Of a stretch of 64,000 nt of DNA, positions 38,566 to 46,540 are shown one piece after another (position 1 is the stretch's first letter; each line of letters begins with the position of its first letter). The stretch comes from JAUQQI01 sp040289115. Its GTDB lineage: Bacteria; Chloroflexota; Dehalococcoidia; JAUQQI01. Position numbers and translations under genes: made by a program. Under the pieces are notes generated by a model. It made no database searches and was not told where the DNA came from. It saw nothing but the letters and a program-made list of their open reading frames with translations. The stretch spans positions 1 to 64,000 of the forward strand of contig PSKS01000004.1 in NCBI GenBank assembly GCA_040289115.1, read 5' to 3'.

Positions 38566-39090
38566 ATGGCGCGTCTTGTCGGGTTGGGCTTTGTCCTGCT
38601 GGTGGCCTTTGGCCTCCTGGGGCTTTTGGGCTTCGGCCTGGTACGTCAGGGCAGCTCGGCGGCTCTCGTCCCCATCCGGGCCCGGCCCGCCCCGGACTTT
38701 AGCCTCACCCTATTTGACGGCGGCCGATTTGACCTGAGCGCCCAGCGGCACAAGGTTGTCGTGGTTAACTTCTGGGCCTCCTGGTGCGTCCCCTGTCGGA
38801 CCGAGGCGCCCGTTCTGGAGTCGGTTTGGCGCCGATACCAGGACCAGGGGGTAGTCGTGGTGGGCGTAAACATCTGGGACAATGAGGCCGCCGCCCGGGC
38901 CTACATTAAGGAGTTCGGCCTAACGTTTCACAACGGCCCGGATCCCGCTGGGTCGGTAGCGGTCGACTACGGGGTGACCGGGATCCCCGAAACGTACTTA
39001 ATATCCCCGGACGGCACCATCCGCCGGAAGTGGAACGGCCCCCTCACCGAGGCCGCCCTGGTTGCCCTGATCGAGGAGGTTCGCCGATGA
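38566..39090 (+). CDS. TlpA/ResA-like membrane-anchored thiol-disulfide oxidoreductase (copy 1)
   Basis: A 174-residue thioredoxin-fold protein. An N-terminal hydrophobic helix (residues 5-26) anchors it, and the thioredoxin domain faces outward. The redox motif is WCVPC (Cys74, Cys77) in VVNFWASWCVPCRTEAPVLE, followed by GIPETYLISPDG with the cis-Pro. Such proteins reduce apocytochrome or other exported disulfides. The start overlaps nothing upstream and has its own -10 element. It overlaps the next gene (ATGA), a close relative, so the two appear to be a tandem duplication. Confidence 0.92.
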   Translation: MARLVGLGFVLLVAFGLLGLLGFGLVRQGSSAALVPIRARPAPDFSLTLFDGGRFDLSAQRHKVVVVNFWASWCVPCRTEAPVLESVWRRYQDQGVVVVGVNIWDNEAAARAYIKEFGLTFHNGPDPAGSVAVDYGVTGIPETYLISPDGTIRRKWNGPLTEAALVALIEEVRR

Positions 39091-39644
39091 AGGCCTCCCG
39101 CCGGGACTTTCTCCTCCTGGCTGGCTTCACCATCCTGGGAGCCGCCGGCTGCCAGAACCTTGGGCGGCTCGGCCGGTTTCTTCCGGGAGCGTCCGGCTCG
39201 GCGGCTTCGTCCACCCCAGCCGAGCCGGAAGACCTGGCCCCGGATTTCACGTTGAAGCTCTTTGACGGGGGCGAATTTAAGCTGAGTGCCTACCGGGGCC
39301 GGCCGGTGGTCCTGAACTTCTGGGCCTCCTGGTGCGGACCCTGCCGGGCTGAGGCCCCGGTGCTGGAAAACGCTTGGCAGCAGTACCAGGACCAGGGAGT
39401 TATGCTTGTGGGCCTCGCCGTCCAGGACCGGGAAGAAAGCGCCCGGGCCTTCATCCAGGAGTTCGGGCTTACCTACCCGATGGGGCTAGACGTGGGTGAC
39501 CGGGTCGCAACCCTCTACCAGATTACGGGCCTCCCCACCTCGGTCTTTATCGACGGCCAGGGTCGAATTCGCCACCGGTGGGTGGGAGCTATCAGCAAGA
39601 ACCGGGTCGGTCTCCTCATCGAGGACCTGCTGGTCGGCGGGTAG
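39087..39644 (+). CDS. TlpA/ResA-like lipoprotein thiol-disulfide oxidoreductase (copy 2)
   Basis: A 185-residue thioredoxin-fold protein starting at ATG 39087 inside the ATGA overlap. The start MKASRRDFLLLAGF is Tat-like and GAAGC supplies a lipobox with Cys22. The domain has LKLFDGGEFKLSAYRG and FWASWCGPCRAEAPVLE (Cys83, Cys86), then GLPTSVFIDGQG. It is clearly paralogous to the upstream gene, with the same FDGG-F-LSA and YQDQGV segments. The anchor differs: lipid instead of a transmembrane helix. Confidence 0.92.
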   Translation: MKASRRDFLLLAGFTILGAAGCQNLGRLGRFLPGASGSAASSTPAEPEDLAPDFTLKLFDGGEFKLSAYRGRPVVLNFWASWCGPCRAEAPVLENAWQQYQDQGVMLVGLAVQDREESARAFIQEFGLTYPMGLDVGDRVATLYQITGLPTSVFIDGQGRIRHRWVGAISKNRVGLLIEDLLVGG

Positions 39645-39658
39645 GCCGGGGGGCGGCC

Positions 39659-40123
39659 TTGGAATGGATTGACCTGGTCCGGATTGTCCTGCGGTGGGTG
39701 CATGCCGTCGCGGCCCTTTTCTGGGTGGGAGGTTCCCTCTTCTTGTTTTTGGTTTACCGGCCTGCCGTCCGGCTCCTGCCCGAGGGGACCCGCTCCCTGA
39801 TGGAGAAGGCCGTCCGGCAGCGTTTTCGGGAGCTGGCGAACACAGCCATCGTTGCCCTGCTGGTCTCAGGGATGATCCTTACCTTCGACCGGCTCTCCTC
39901 CCCGGCGGCCACCACCCCCTACGTGCTGGTGCTGGGGGCCAAAGTGCTCCTCGCCCTCCTGGCCTTTTACCTGGCCCTGGAGCTGGGCGGCGGCCGACGG
40001 ATTACCGTCCGCATTGGCCGGCAGGCTGTCGGAGCCCCGGAGTTCATCCTGGCCGCCGGGCTTGCCATCTACCTGCTGGTGGCGGTGCTCCGGTGGCTCT
40101 ACGAGCGGAGCCTTGGGCCTTAG
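39659..40123 (+). CDS. CopD-like membrane protein
   Basis: A 154-residue membrane protein with four predicted helices. RIVLRWVHAVAALFWVGGSL carries the His and Gly pattern of CopD/PcoD family helix 1. GTRSLMEKAVRQRFRELANT is the loop, then VALLVSGMILTFDRL and the third and fourth helices (KVLLALLAFYLALELGG and ILAAGLAIYLLVAVLRWLYE). The TTG start (39659) directly follows GGGGGGCGG. CopD proteins take part in copper uptake or copper supply to oxidases; only membership is claimed. With the TlpA pair it could form a copper/cytochrome maturation unit. Confidence 0.75.
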   Translation: MEWIDLVRIVLRWVHAVAALFWVGGSLFLFLVYRPAVRLLPEGTRSLMEKAVRQRFRELANTAIVALLVSGMILTFDRLSSPAATTPYVLVLGAKVLLALLAFYLALELGGGRRITVRIGRQAVGAPEFILAAGLAIYLLVAVLRWLYERSLGP

Positions 40124-40129
40124 GCGGGC

Positions 40130-40645
40130 TCAGTGGCGGGGACGGCAGGCTGACCACAAGCCCGCCCCACTACTTCGGGCCTCGGCTTCGGCCGCCAGCA
40201 GCCGATTCATGTATTTGGCCGCCGGCTCAGCCCGGTAAACGGTGGCGTAACCCTCCCGGATAAGTTGCTCGTTAACCAGGGTGTCCTCGACCCAGACCCA
40301 GCGCAATAGCCGACCGTAGCGGTCCCGGTCCCGCCGGTCGGCCTCAAGGCGGACCCTTTTACCCTCGACCAGCTGGCGGTTGCGCTCGGTAGCTTCCCGG
40401 CCGTAGCACTCGGCAGTTCCGTGCGTCTCCGGGGCATCAACCCCCAGGTAGCGAACATGCTCGCCCCCCTCAATCACGATAGTATCGCCGTCGATCACCC
40501 GCAGGACCCGGTAGAATTCCCGGCTAGTCTCAACCGGTTCGGCGACCAGGCCGCCCCAGAAGGCCCGGCCGACCAGTAACCCCAAGACCAGGCCGATGGC
40601 GATGCCGGCGACCAGGAAACCAAGCTGCCTTCTCACGGGACCCAA
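40130..40645 (-). CDS. Thermonuclease (staphylococcal nuclease-like) protein, membrane-anchored or secreted
   Basis: A 171-residue protein. An N-terminal hydrophobic helix (LGFLVAGIAIGLVLGLLVG) is a signal anchor. The SNase domain has RVIDGDTIVI, VRYLGVDAPETHG, RDRDRYGRLLRWVWV with the catalytic Arg and Glu/Asp positions, and LIREGYATVYR. It should cleave nucleic acids in a calcium-dependent way outside the membrane. The TTG start is the longest; a GTG three codons later is equally possible, and neither has a clear ribosome site. Oriented away from the broken ABC gene that follows on the other strand. Confidence 0.88.
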   Translation of the reverse strand: MGPVRRQLGFLVAGIAIGLVLGLLVGRAFWGGLVAEPVETSREFYRVLRVIDGDTIVIEGGEHVRYLGVDAPETHGTAECYGREATERNRQLVEGKRVRLEADRRDRDRYGRLLRWVWVEDTLVNEQLIREGYATVYRAEPAAKYMNRLLAAEAEARSSGAGLWSACRPRH

Positions 40646-40748
40646 TTGAGTTTACCCTAAAGGACTTGGTCGCGGGTTGGCTCAGCAGTGCCCATAAGCG
40701 TGGCTTGCTGTCGGCTGAGCGGCACACTTTTCACCAAGAAGGCGGACG

Positions 40749-42164
40749 ATGGCCGAAAAGGATTCCCTGGAGCTGGCCTATGAGGTGGCGGACCGCTAGC
40801 GCTGGTTTTACAAAGTTTTCGACAACCTGGGCGTTCGGGACCCCAAGACCCTGCGCATCGGGCCCCATTTGGCGACATCTTGGAGGCCGATAAGCCCAAC
40901 CACCTGGGAGCTGGAGCTGCGAAAGGACGTGGTCTTCCACAACGGCGACCCCTTCACGGCCGAGACGGTCAAGTTCAACTGGGAAAGGATAACCAACCCC
41001 GAGCAGAAAAGCCCCCAGCGGGGAAACCACGAGCAGATCGCCGGGGTTGAAATCGTCGACACCCACAAGGTCCGGGTCCACACCAAATCCCCCTACCCCA
41101 TCTTTGTTGAGCGGCTGCAAAACTTTCAGCTGGTCCCCGAGAAGGTCGTAAAAGCCAAGGGGGATGCCTGGTTTGCCGAAAACCCCATTGGAACGGGGCC
41201 GTATAAGTTCGTCGAGTGGAAGCGGGACCGCTACATCCTGGTGGAACGCAACGACAACTACTGGGGACCCAAGCCCGCCTTTAGGTACTTTAAGTATGTG
41301 GTCATCCCCGAAGTTACCACCCAGATCGCCGAGCTTTTAAACGGCAACATCGACGTGATGCGGGCCGTCCCCACCGACCAGGTAAACACCATTAATAACT
41401 CCGGCCGGGCCAAGGTGGTAAGCCAACGGATCCTGCGCACGGGCTTTGTAGGCCTCGACGCCAAGGGGCGGACAGCCCCCAGCCCCTTCATGGACGTGCG
41501 TGTTCGGCACGCTGCCAACCACGCCGTAAATATCGAAAGCTATATCAAAAACCTCCAGCCTGGGGGCGACCGGGCCCCAGCCTTGGTGAACCCGATGGCC
41601 TTCGGGTACGACCCGGCCATTAAGCCCCACGAGTACGACCCCGACAAGGCCAAAGCGTTGCTGGCCCAGGCCGGCTACGCCCAGGGCTTCGAGGTAACCT
41701 TTAACCGTACCAACGCCTCCATTCTGCCCAATGCCCGGCTGGTGTTCGAGGCGATGCAGCGGGACCTGGAGAAGGTAGGCATCCGGGTGAAGTTTCAAGT
41801 CCACGAGGACCGGGCCTTCACCGATATGGTCTCCCAGGGCAAGGGCGGCCCCATGTACGAGTGGTCCTGGGGCTACTACTCGGTGTTCGATGCCGACGGC
41901 ATCCTCTGGGACATGCTCCACTCGTCGAGTCCCTTTAGCTACTACCAAAACCCGGAGCTGGACCGGCTCTTGCTCGAGGGCCGGTCGACCCTGGATGAGG
42001 AGACCCGCAAGCAGGTCTATTCCCGGGCCCAGCAGATCATCCGGGATGAGGCCCCGGCCATCTTTATGTGGGGCTTTCACCAGCTCTGGGCGGTGAGCAC
42101 GGCCGTGAACTGGATGCCCGACCCGGACGAAATCGACAAGTTCTACACGGCCAAACCGGCGTAA
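40749..42164 (+). pseudogene. Peptide-type ABC substrate-binding protein, truncated with in-frame TAG
   Basis: From ATG 40749 the frame reads DSLELAYEVADR then TAG (40797-40799), then RWFYKVFDNLGVRDPKTLRI and on without a stop to 42164. Homologues continue smoothly through this point (SLDPAYEVADR-x-RWFYK), so a sense codon has become TAG. The signal peptide and first 40 or so residues are also missing. The remainder is a normal family 5 binding protein: LELRKDVVFHNGDPFTAETV, PIGTGPYKFVEWKRDRY and IPEVTTQIAELLNGNIDV. Restarting inside (TTG or GTG after the stop) would yield a cytoplasmic fragment of little use. The linked permeases look intact. Confidence 0.75.
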
Positions 42165-42187
42165 AGAGACGGGCCCGGGCCGACCCG

Positions 42188-43105
42188 ATGAGCACATACC
42201 TTGCCCGGCAGGTCATCCAGCTGGCCATTGCCGTTTGGGGCATCTCGGTCATCGTCTTTGTGGTTAACTTTGTCATCGGCGACCCGATAAACGCCCTGGT
42301 GCCCCCAGAGACTCCGGAGGAGACCCGGCAGCTCCTGCGCCACCAGTACGGGTTCGACCGGCCGATCCTGGTCCAGTACCTGGACTTTGCCCGGGGGGCG
42401 GTGGTAGGCAACTTCGGCGAGTCGTATCTTTTTAGAAAGCCGGCCCTGGATCTGGTTCTCGAGCGGCTTCCGGCGACCCTGCAGCTTACCGTGGCCGGGA
42501 TGGGGGTGGCGACCTTAATCGCCATCCCGGTGGGGATCATCTCGGCCTACTGGCGCTATTCCCTTATCGACAACATCGCCACCCTCGTCGCCGTGGCCGG
42601 TCAGGCAATGCCCATCTACTGGCTGGGGCTGATGCTCATTTTGCTCTTTTCCGTGCACCTGCGCTGGCTTCCGGCCTCAGGGTACGGCACACCCCAGCAC
42701 CTCATCTTACCGGCCTTCTGCTTAGGGGTCTTCACCGCCCCGGTGGCCATGCGGCTGGTTAGATCCGGCATGCTCGACGTCCTCGCCCAGGACTACATCC
42801 GGACCGCCCGGGCCAAAGGCCTGACCGAATGGGCGGTGGTGATGCGCCACGCCCTGCGCAACACCATGATCCCGGTGGTGACCGTGCTTGGGCTGCAGTT
42901 CGGGCAGCTTATGGGCGGGGCCGTTATTACCGAGACGGTCTTTGCCTGGCCGGGAGTTGCCCTGCTGCTTATAAACGCCATCTACCGCTCGGATATTCCG
43001 GTGATGCAGGCCGCGGTCATTATCCTGGCCCTCATCATTGCCGGGGTAAACTTCCTGGTGGATTTGGTCGTGGCCGTCCTTGACCCGAGGATCAGGCTGA
43101 AATGA
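42188..43105 (+). CDS. ABC transporter permease, DppB type (second importer)
   Basis: A 305-residue permease. YLARQVIQLAIAVWGISVIV begins it and GDPINALVPPETPEETRQLL forms the periplasmic part. The EAA loop is AQDYIRTARAKGLTEWAVVM. FAWPGVALLLINAIYRSDIPV matches the family C-terminus. The ATG at 42188 is 21 bp after the broken binding-protein gene. The long upstream frame extension is rejected because it lies inside that gene. Intact despite the binding-protein defect. Confidence 0.94.
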   Translation: MSTYLARQVIQLAIAVWGISVIVFVVNFVIGDPINALVPPETPEETRQLLRHQYGFDRPILVQYLDFARGAVVGNFGESYLFRKPALDLVLERLPATLQLTVAGMGVATLIAIPVGIISAYWRYSLIDNIATLVAVAGQAMPIYWLGLMLILLFSVHLRWLPASGYGTPQHLILPAFCLGVFTAPVAMRLVRSGMLDVLAQDYIRTARAKGLTEWAVVMRHALRNTMIPVVTVLGLQFGQLMGGAVITETVFAWPGVALLLINAIYRSDIPVMQAAVIILALIIAGVNFLVDLVVAVLDPRIRLK

Positions 43106-44052
43106 ACCGCCCGATATCCGATGGCGTATCCGCGGCGGCCGGCACCCTGATCCTTCCGACCCGCCGGGCGATGCCGGGCTGGCGGAAGGTGCTGCGGCGC
43201 CTCTGGCAGCTGCGGACCGCCACATTAAGCGGGGTCTTCCTGGTGGTGCTGGTGTTTGTGGCCGTTTTTGCGGATTTTATTACCCCTTACAACCCCTACG
43301 AAGGGGAGCTGGTGAACCGGCTCCGCCCACCCATCTGGGAGCACGGGGGAAGCTGGGAGCACATCCTCGGCACCGACCAGGTGGGCCGGGATAACTTGAG
43401 CCGGCTCATCTTCGGGGCCCGGGTGTCGCTGGCGGTAGGCTTTCTAGCCACGGTAGTGGCGGCGGCCATCGGGGTGGCCCTGGGTCTGGCGGCAGGCTAC
43501 ATTGGGCGGCTGACAGACACCGTAATTTCGACGGTTATAAACATCCAACTTACGGTCCCGTTTATCCTGCTGGCCCTGCTCTTTATCGGGGTAGTGGGAC
43601 CCGGGCTGGTTATCGCCAACTACATCGCCGTGAACGTCATCATCGTGCTGGGGGTCGCGTCCTGGCCCATCTACGCCCGGGTGATTCGGGCCGAGGTGTT
43701 TAAGTTGCGGGAACTGGACTTCGTTACAGCGGCCCGCTGCCTGGGCTTCTCCGACGCCCGGATCCTCCTGCGCCACATCCTGCCCAACGCGTTCAACCCC
43801 ATCATCGTGCTTAGCACAGTCCAGGTCGCCCGATTTATTATCGCCGAGGCTTTCTTAAGCTTTCTGGGCCTGGGCACTCCCCCGCCAACCCCGACCTGGG
43901 GAAGCATGCTCGCCGACGCCCGGCAGTTTATGTTCGACAAGTGGTGGCTGCCTACCTTCCCGGGGCTGGCGATCTTCATCACAACCCTGGCGATTAACCT
44001 CTTCGGGGACGGCCTGCGGGACTGGCTCGACCCATATTCCCGGAATATTTAG
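43102..44052 (+). CDS. ABC transporter permease, DppC type (second importer)
   Basis: A 316-residue permease overlapping the DppB-type gene by ATGA. ILGTDQVGRDNLSRLIFGARVSL is the signature split here at the D-Q-V-G-R-D core. The EAA loop falls in EVFKLRELDFVTAARCLGFS, and TPTWGSMLADARQFM closes the conserved part. No ATPase gene follows; a convergent molybdenum-enzyme gene ends 64 bp further on. Confidence 0.94.
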   Translation: MNRPISDGVSAAAGTLILPTRRAMPGWRKVLRRLWQLRTATLSGVFLVVLVFVAVFADFITPYNPYEGELVNRLRPPIWEHGGSWEHILGTDQVGRDNLSRLIFGARVSLAVGFLATVVAAAIGVALGLAAGYIGRLTDTVISTVINIQLTVPFILLALLFIGVVGPGLVIANYIAVNVIIVLGVASWPIYARVIRAEVFKLRELDFVTAARCLGFSDARILLRHILPNAFNPIIVLSTVQVARFIIAEAFLSFLGLGTPPPTPTWGSMLADARQFMFDKWWLPTFPGLAIFITTLAINLFGDGLRDWLDPYSRNI

Positions 44053-44115
44053 CCTTTGGGCCCACGGCCCTGAGACCGAGCTAGACCCGGCCTGGGGGGT
44101 GGCAGCTTCCAAGCC

Positions 44116-46407
44116 CTAGGCCGGGCCGCTTTTCAGGGCCCGCCAGAGGCGCTCGGGGGTGATGGGCAGTTCGGTAATGCGAACCCCGATGGCATCCCGG
44201 ACGGCGTTGGCCACCGCCGCCAGGCCGGGAACGATGGGGGGCTCCCCAACTCCCCGGGCCCCGAAGGGCCCCGCCTCCGACGGCACCTCGACCAGTTCCA
44301 CCTCGAAGGCGGGCACATCCAGCGCCCGGGGAAGAGCATACTCCAAGAACGTTGCAGTTATAAGCTCCCCCTGCTCGTCGTAAACGAGCTGTTCCATCAG
44401 AGCCCAGCCCAGGCCCTGGGTGGCTCCGCCGTGGACCTGGCCCTCAATGGTCAGGGGGTTAATGGCCCGGCCCACATCCTGCACCGCCAGGAATCGGCCG
44501 GGCCTTACCAGGCCGGTGTCCGGGTCCACCTCGACCTCTACCACCTGGGCCGTAAAGCCCGGCGCCTGCCGGCCGATGCTCGACTCCCCTTCGGCGACGA
44601 TGGGCGCAAGCCCCCGCTGGCCGGCAAAGGTCTTCTGGCCCAGCTCCTCGAGGCTTATCCCCCGTCCCGGCACTCCCCTCACCGAAACGAATCCATCCTT
44701 AAGCTCCAGGTCCTCGGGGTTGGCTTCCAGGTACTCGGCCGCCGCCCGCAGAATCTTCTCCCGGGCCGCCTGGGCCGCCCGGACCACCGCCGCCCCGACG
44801 GTGTAGGTTATCTTGCTGCCACCGCTGGCCCCGGCAAAGGGTCCGAGGGCAGTATCCCCCGAGATTACCCGAACCTTCTCGGGGGGCAGCCCCAGGATCT
44901 CGGCCGCCAGCAGGATAAAGGCCGTGTCCGTGCCGTTGCCCAGGTCAATGGAGCCCACGTGAAGCTGGAGAGTGCCGTCCTCCTCCAGGCGACAGACGGC
45001 CGTGGCCGGGCCGAGGCCGCCAGGCCAGCCTCCCAGGGCTAGGCCGACCCCGCGTCCATCTCCCGGGCGCCGGTTCCGCCAGATGGGGTGGTCCCGGACG
45101 GCCGTGAGGCAGGCTGCCGCCCCAATCTCGGGCCACCGCCGATCAGCGGCCGCCGGGATGCGGTCCCCCTTGCCGGCCACGTTGCGGATCCGGAATTCTA
45201 GGGGGTCCAGCCCCAGCCGGCGGGCCAGCTCGTCTATCTGCGACTCGATGGCAAAGGTTGCCTGGGGCGCGCCGGGCGCCCGGTAGGCCCCGGTGGCCGC
45301 CTTATTGGTTAAAATCTCCCAGGTTTGAATCCGGAGGTTTGGCCAGCGGTAGTAGCCCCCGAGCAGCATTGCCATTATGCCGGAGAGGCCAGCCCGGTAT
45401 ATGCCCGAATCAATGTAAATGTCGGCATCCAGGGCCGTAAGGGTGCCGTCCTGCCGGACGCCGGTCTTGAGGCGGACGATGGTGCCGGGGGCCGGGGTTG
45501 TGGCCAGGAAGTCCTCGGTCCGGGTGAGGGCAATCAGCACCGGCCGCCGGACTGCCAGGGCGGCCGCAACTGCCAGGGGCTCTAAGGTACCGTACTTGGC
45601 CCCGAACCCGCCCCCGATTTTCATGGGCACAACCCGGACAGCCGTCTTCGGAAGCCCCGTAATGTCAGCGATGAGGTCCCGAACGATGTACTGGCCCTGG
45701 GTGCTGGTGTAAACGGTTAGGCCCTCGCCAAGAGGATCCGGGACGGCCACCGCGGCGTGGGGCTCCAGGTAACTCTGGTGGACGAACTGTGTCCGGTACG
45801 TGGTCTCCAGGACCAGGTCGGCTTCGGCAAACCCGGCCTCGACGTCGCCCCAGCCGAAGACCGCCCGGGCGGCGAGGTTGCCCCCAACCGTCATCTGCTG
45901 GGCGGCGTTAATGGGCCCGGCGTGGACGTCTGCATCCTGGCGCTTTTCGCCCGGAACGCCCCCGGGCCAGACCAGGGCCTCCCGGTCGGTAAGGGCGGCG
46001 AGGGGGTCGACCACCGGCCTGAGGGGCTCGTACTCGACCTCAACGGCGTCGGCCCCATCCCGGGCCGCCAGCTCGTTTTCGGCCAGAACCAGCGCTACCG
46101 GCTGGCCCCGGAAAATTACCCGGTCCCGGGCCAGGATCAGGCGGGAGCGGGTGGTCGGCTCCGGCTGGATGGGCAAATCGACGCCCGTAAGGACGGCCAC
46201 AACCCCAGGCACCCGCCGGGCCCGGTCGGTGCGGACCGCCCGGATGCGGGCATGGGCGTACGGGCTGAGCACCGGTCGGCCGAAGAGCATACCCGGCAGA
46301 CGGAGATCTGCCGGATACCGGGCCGCGCCGGTGACCTTCTCCTTCCCGTCAACCAGCGGGATCCTTCGGCCGATGTACGTGGTCGTGGGTGCGAGCCTGG
46401 AAGTCAT
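44116..46407 (-). CDS. Xanthine dehydrogenase family, molybdopterin-binding large subunit
   Basis: A 763-residue Mo-hydroxylase large subunit. It starts GRRIPLVDGKEKVTGAARYP, then HARIRAVRTDRARRVPGVVAV. The molybdopterin site has KIGGGFGAKYGTLEP and GAYRAPGAPQATFAIESQ. The catalytic Glu lies in GARGVGEPPIVPGLAAVANA (about residue 722). The CO dehydrogenase active loop with Cys-Ser-Phe-Arg is not present, so it is not CoxL. The FAD and 2Fe-2S subunits are not in the neighbourhood, which is unusual. The ATG has GAGAGG upstream. It is divergent from the GT39-type gene. Confidence 0.93.
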   Translation of the reverse strand: MTSRLAPTTTYIGRRIPLVDGKEKVTGAARYPADLRLPGMLFGRPVLSPYAHARIRAVRTDRARRVPGVVAVLTGVDLPIQPEPTTRSRLILARDRVIFRGQPVALVLAENELAARDGADAVEVEYEPLRPVVDPLAALTDREALVWPGGVPGEKRQDADVHAGPINAAQQMTVGGNLAARAVFGWGDVEAGFAEADLVLETTYRTQFVHQSYLEPHAAVAVPDPLGEGLTVYTSTQGQYIVRDLIADITGLPKTAVRVVPMKIGGGFGAKYGTLEPLAVAAALAVRRPVLIALTRTEDFLATTPAPGTIVRLKTGVRQDGTLTALDADIYIDSGIYRAGLSGIMAMLLGGYYRWPNLRIQTWEILTNKAATGAYRAPGAPQATFAIESQIDELARRLGLDPLEFRIRNVAGKGDRIPAAADRRWPEIGAAACLTAVRDHPIWRNRRPGDGRGVGLALGGWPGGLGPATAVCRLEEDGTLQLHVGSIDLGNGTDTAFILLAAEILGLPPEKVRVISGDTALGPFAGASGGSKITYTVGAAVVRAAQAAREKILRAAAEYLEANPEDLELKDGFVSVRGVPGRGISLEELGQKTFAGQRGLAPIVAEGESSIGRQAPGFTAQVVEVEVDPDTGLVRPGRFLAVQDVGRAINPLTIEGQVHGGATQGLGWALMEQLVYDEQGELITATFLEYALPRALDVPAFEVELVEVPSEAGPFGARGVGEPPIVPGLAAVANAVRDAIGVRITELPITPERLWRALKSGPA

Positions 46408-46446
46408 GCCCCAAACCTCTCCAGTCCAGGTTTTGCAGAAAAGCCC

Positions 46447-46467
46447 AACCGGGAATATCCCCCGGTT
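46447..46467. repeat. Inverted repeat between the molybdenum-enzyme and GT39 genes
   Basis: AACCGGG (46447-46453), seven-base spacer, CCCGGTT (46461-46467). It lies 40 bp upstream of the molybdenum-enzyme start in a divergent intergenic region, where an operator would be expected. No regulator is tied to it. Confidence 0.35.
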
Positions 46468-46527
46468 ACTTAAAGCCTACGATGACCTGCCGCGCCCGTC
46501 AAGCCGAGACCAATGTGCCGCCCGGTT

Positions 46528-46533
46528 TAAAAT
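46528..46533 (+). promoter_or_regulatory. -10 element for leaderless GT39-like gene
   Basis: TAAAAT at 46528-46533 ends 7 nt before the GTG at 46541. There is no ribosome site between them, so the transcript probably starts at or next to the GTG, as proposed for dxr. Confidence 0.4.
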
Positions 46534-46540
46534 ATCTGGT

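Noticed and set aside
40797..40799. TAG read as a sense codon (pyrrolysine or readthrough)
   Set aside because: No supporting machinery visible, and the gene also lacks its signal peptide, so simple inactivation is more likely.
44116..46407. Carbon-monoxide dehydrogenase large subunit (CoxL)
   Set aside because: The Cys-Ser-Phe-Arg active loop is not present; the loop reads GAYRAPGAPQ.
45800..46540. Upstream extension of the first GT39-like frame
   Set aside because: It lies antisense to the molybdenum-enzyme gene, has no conserved content, and a -10 element precedes the GTG at 46541.
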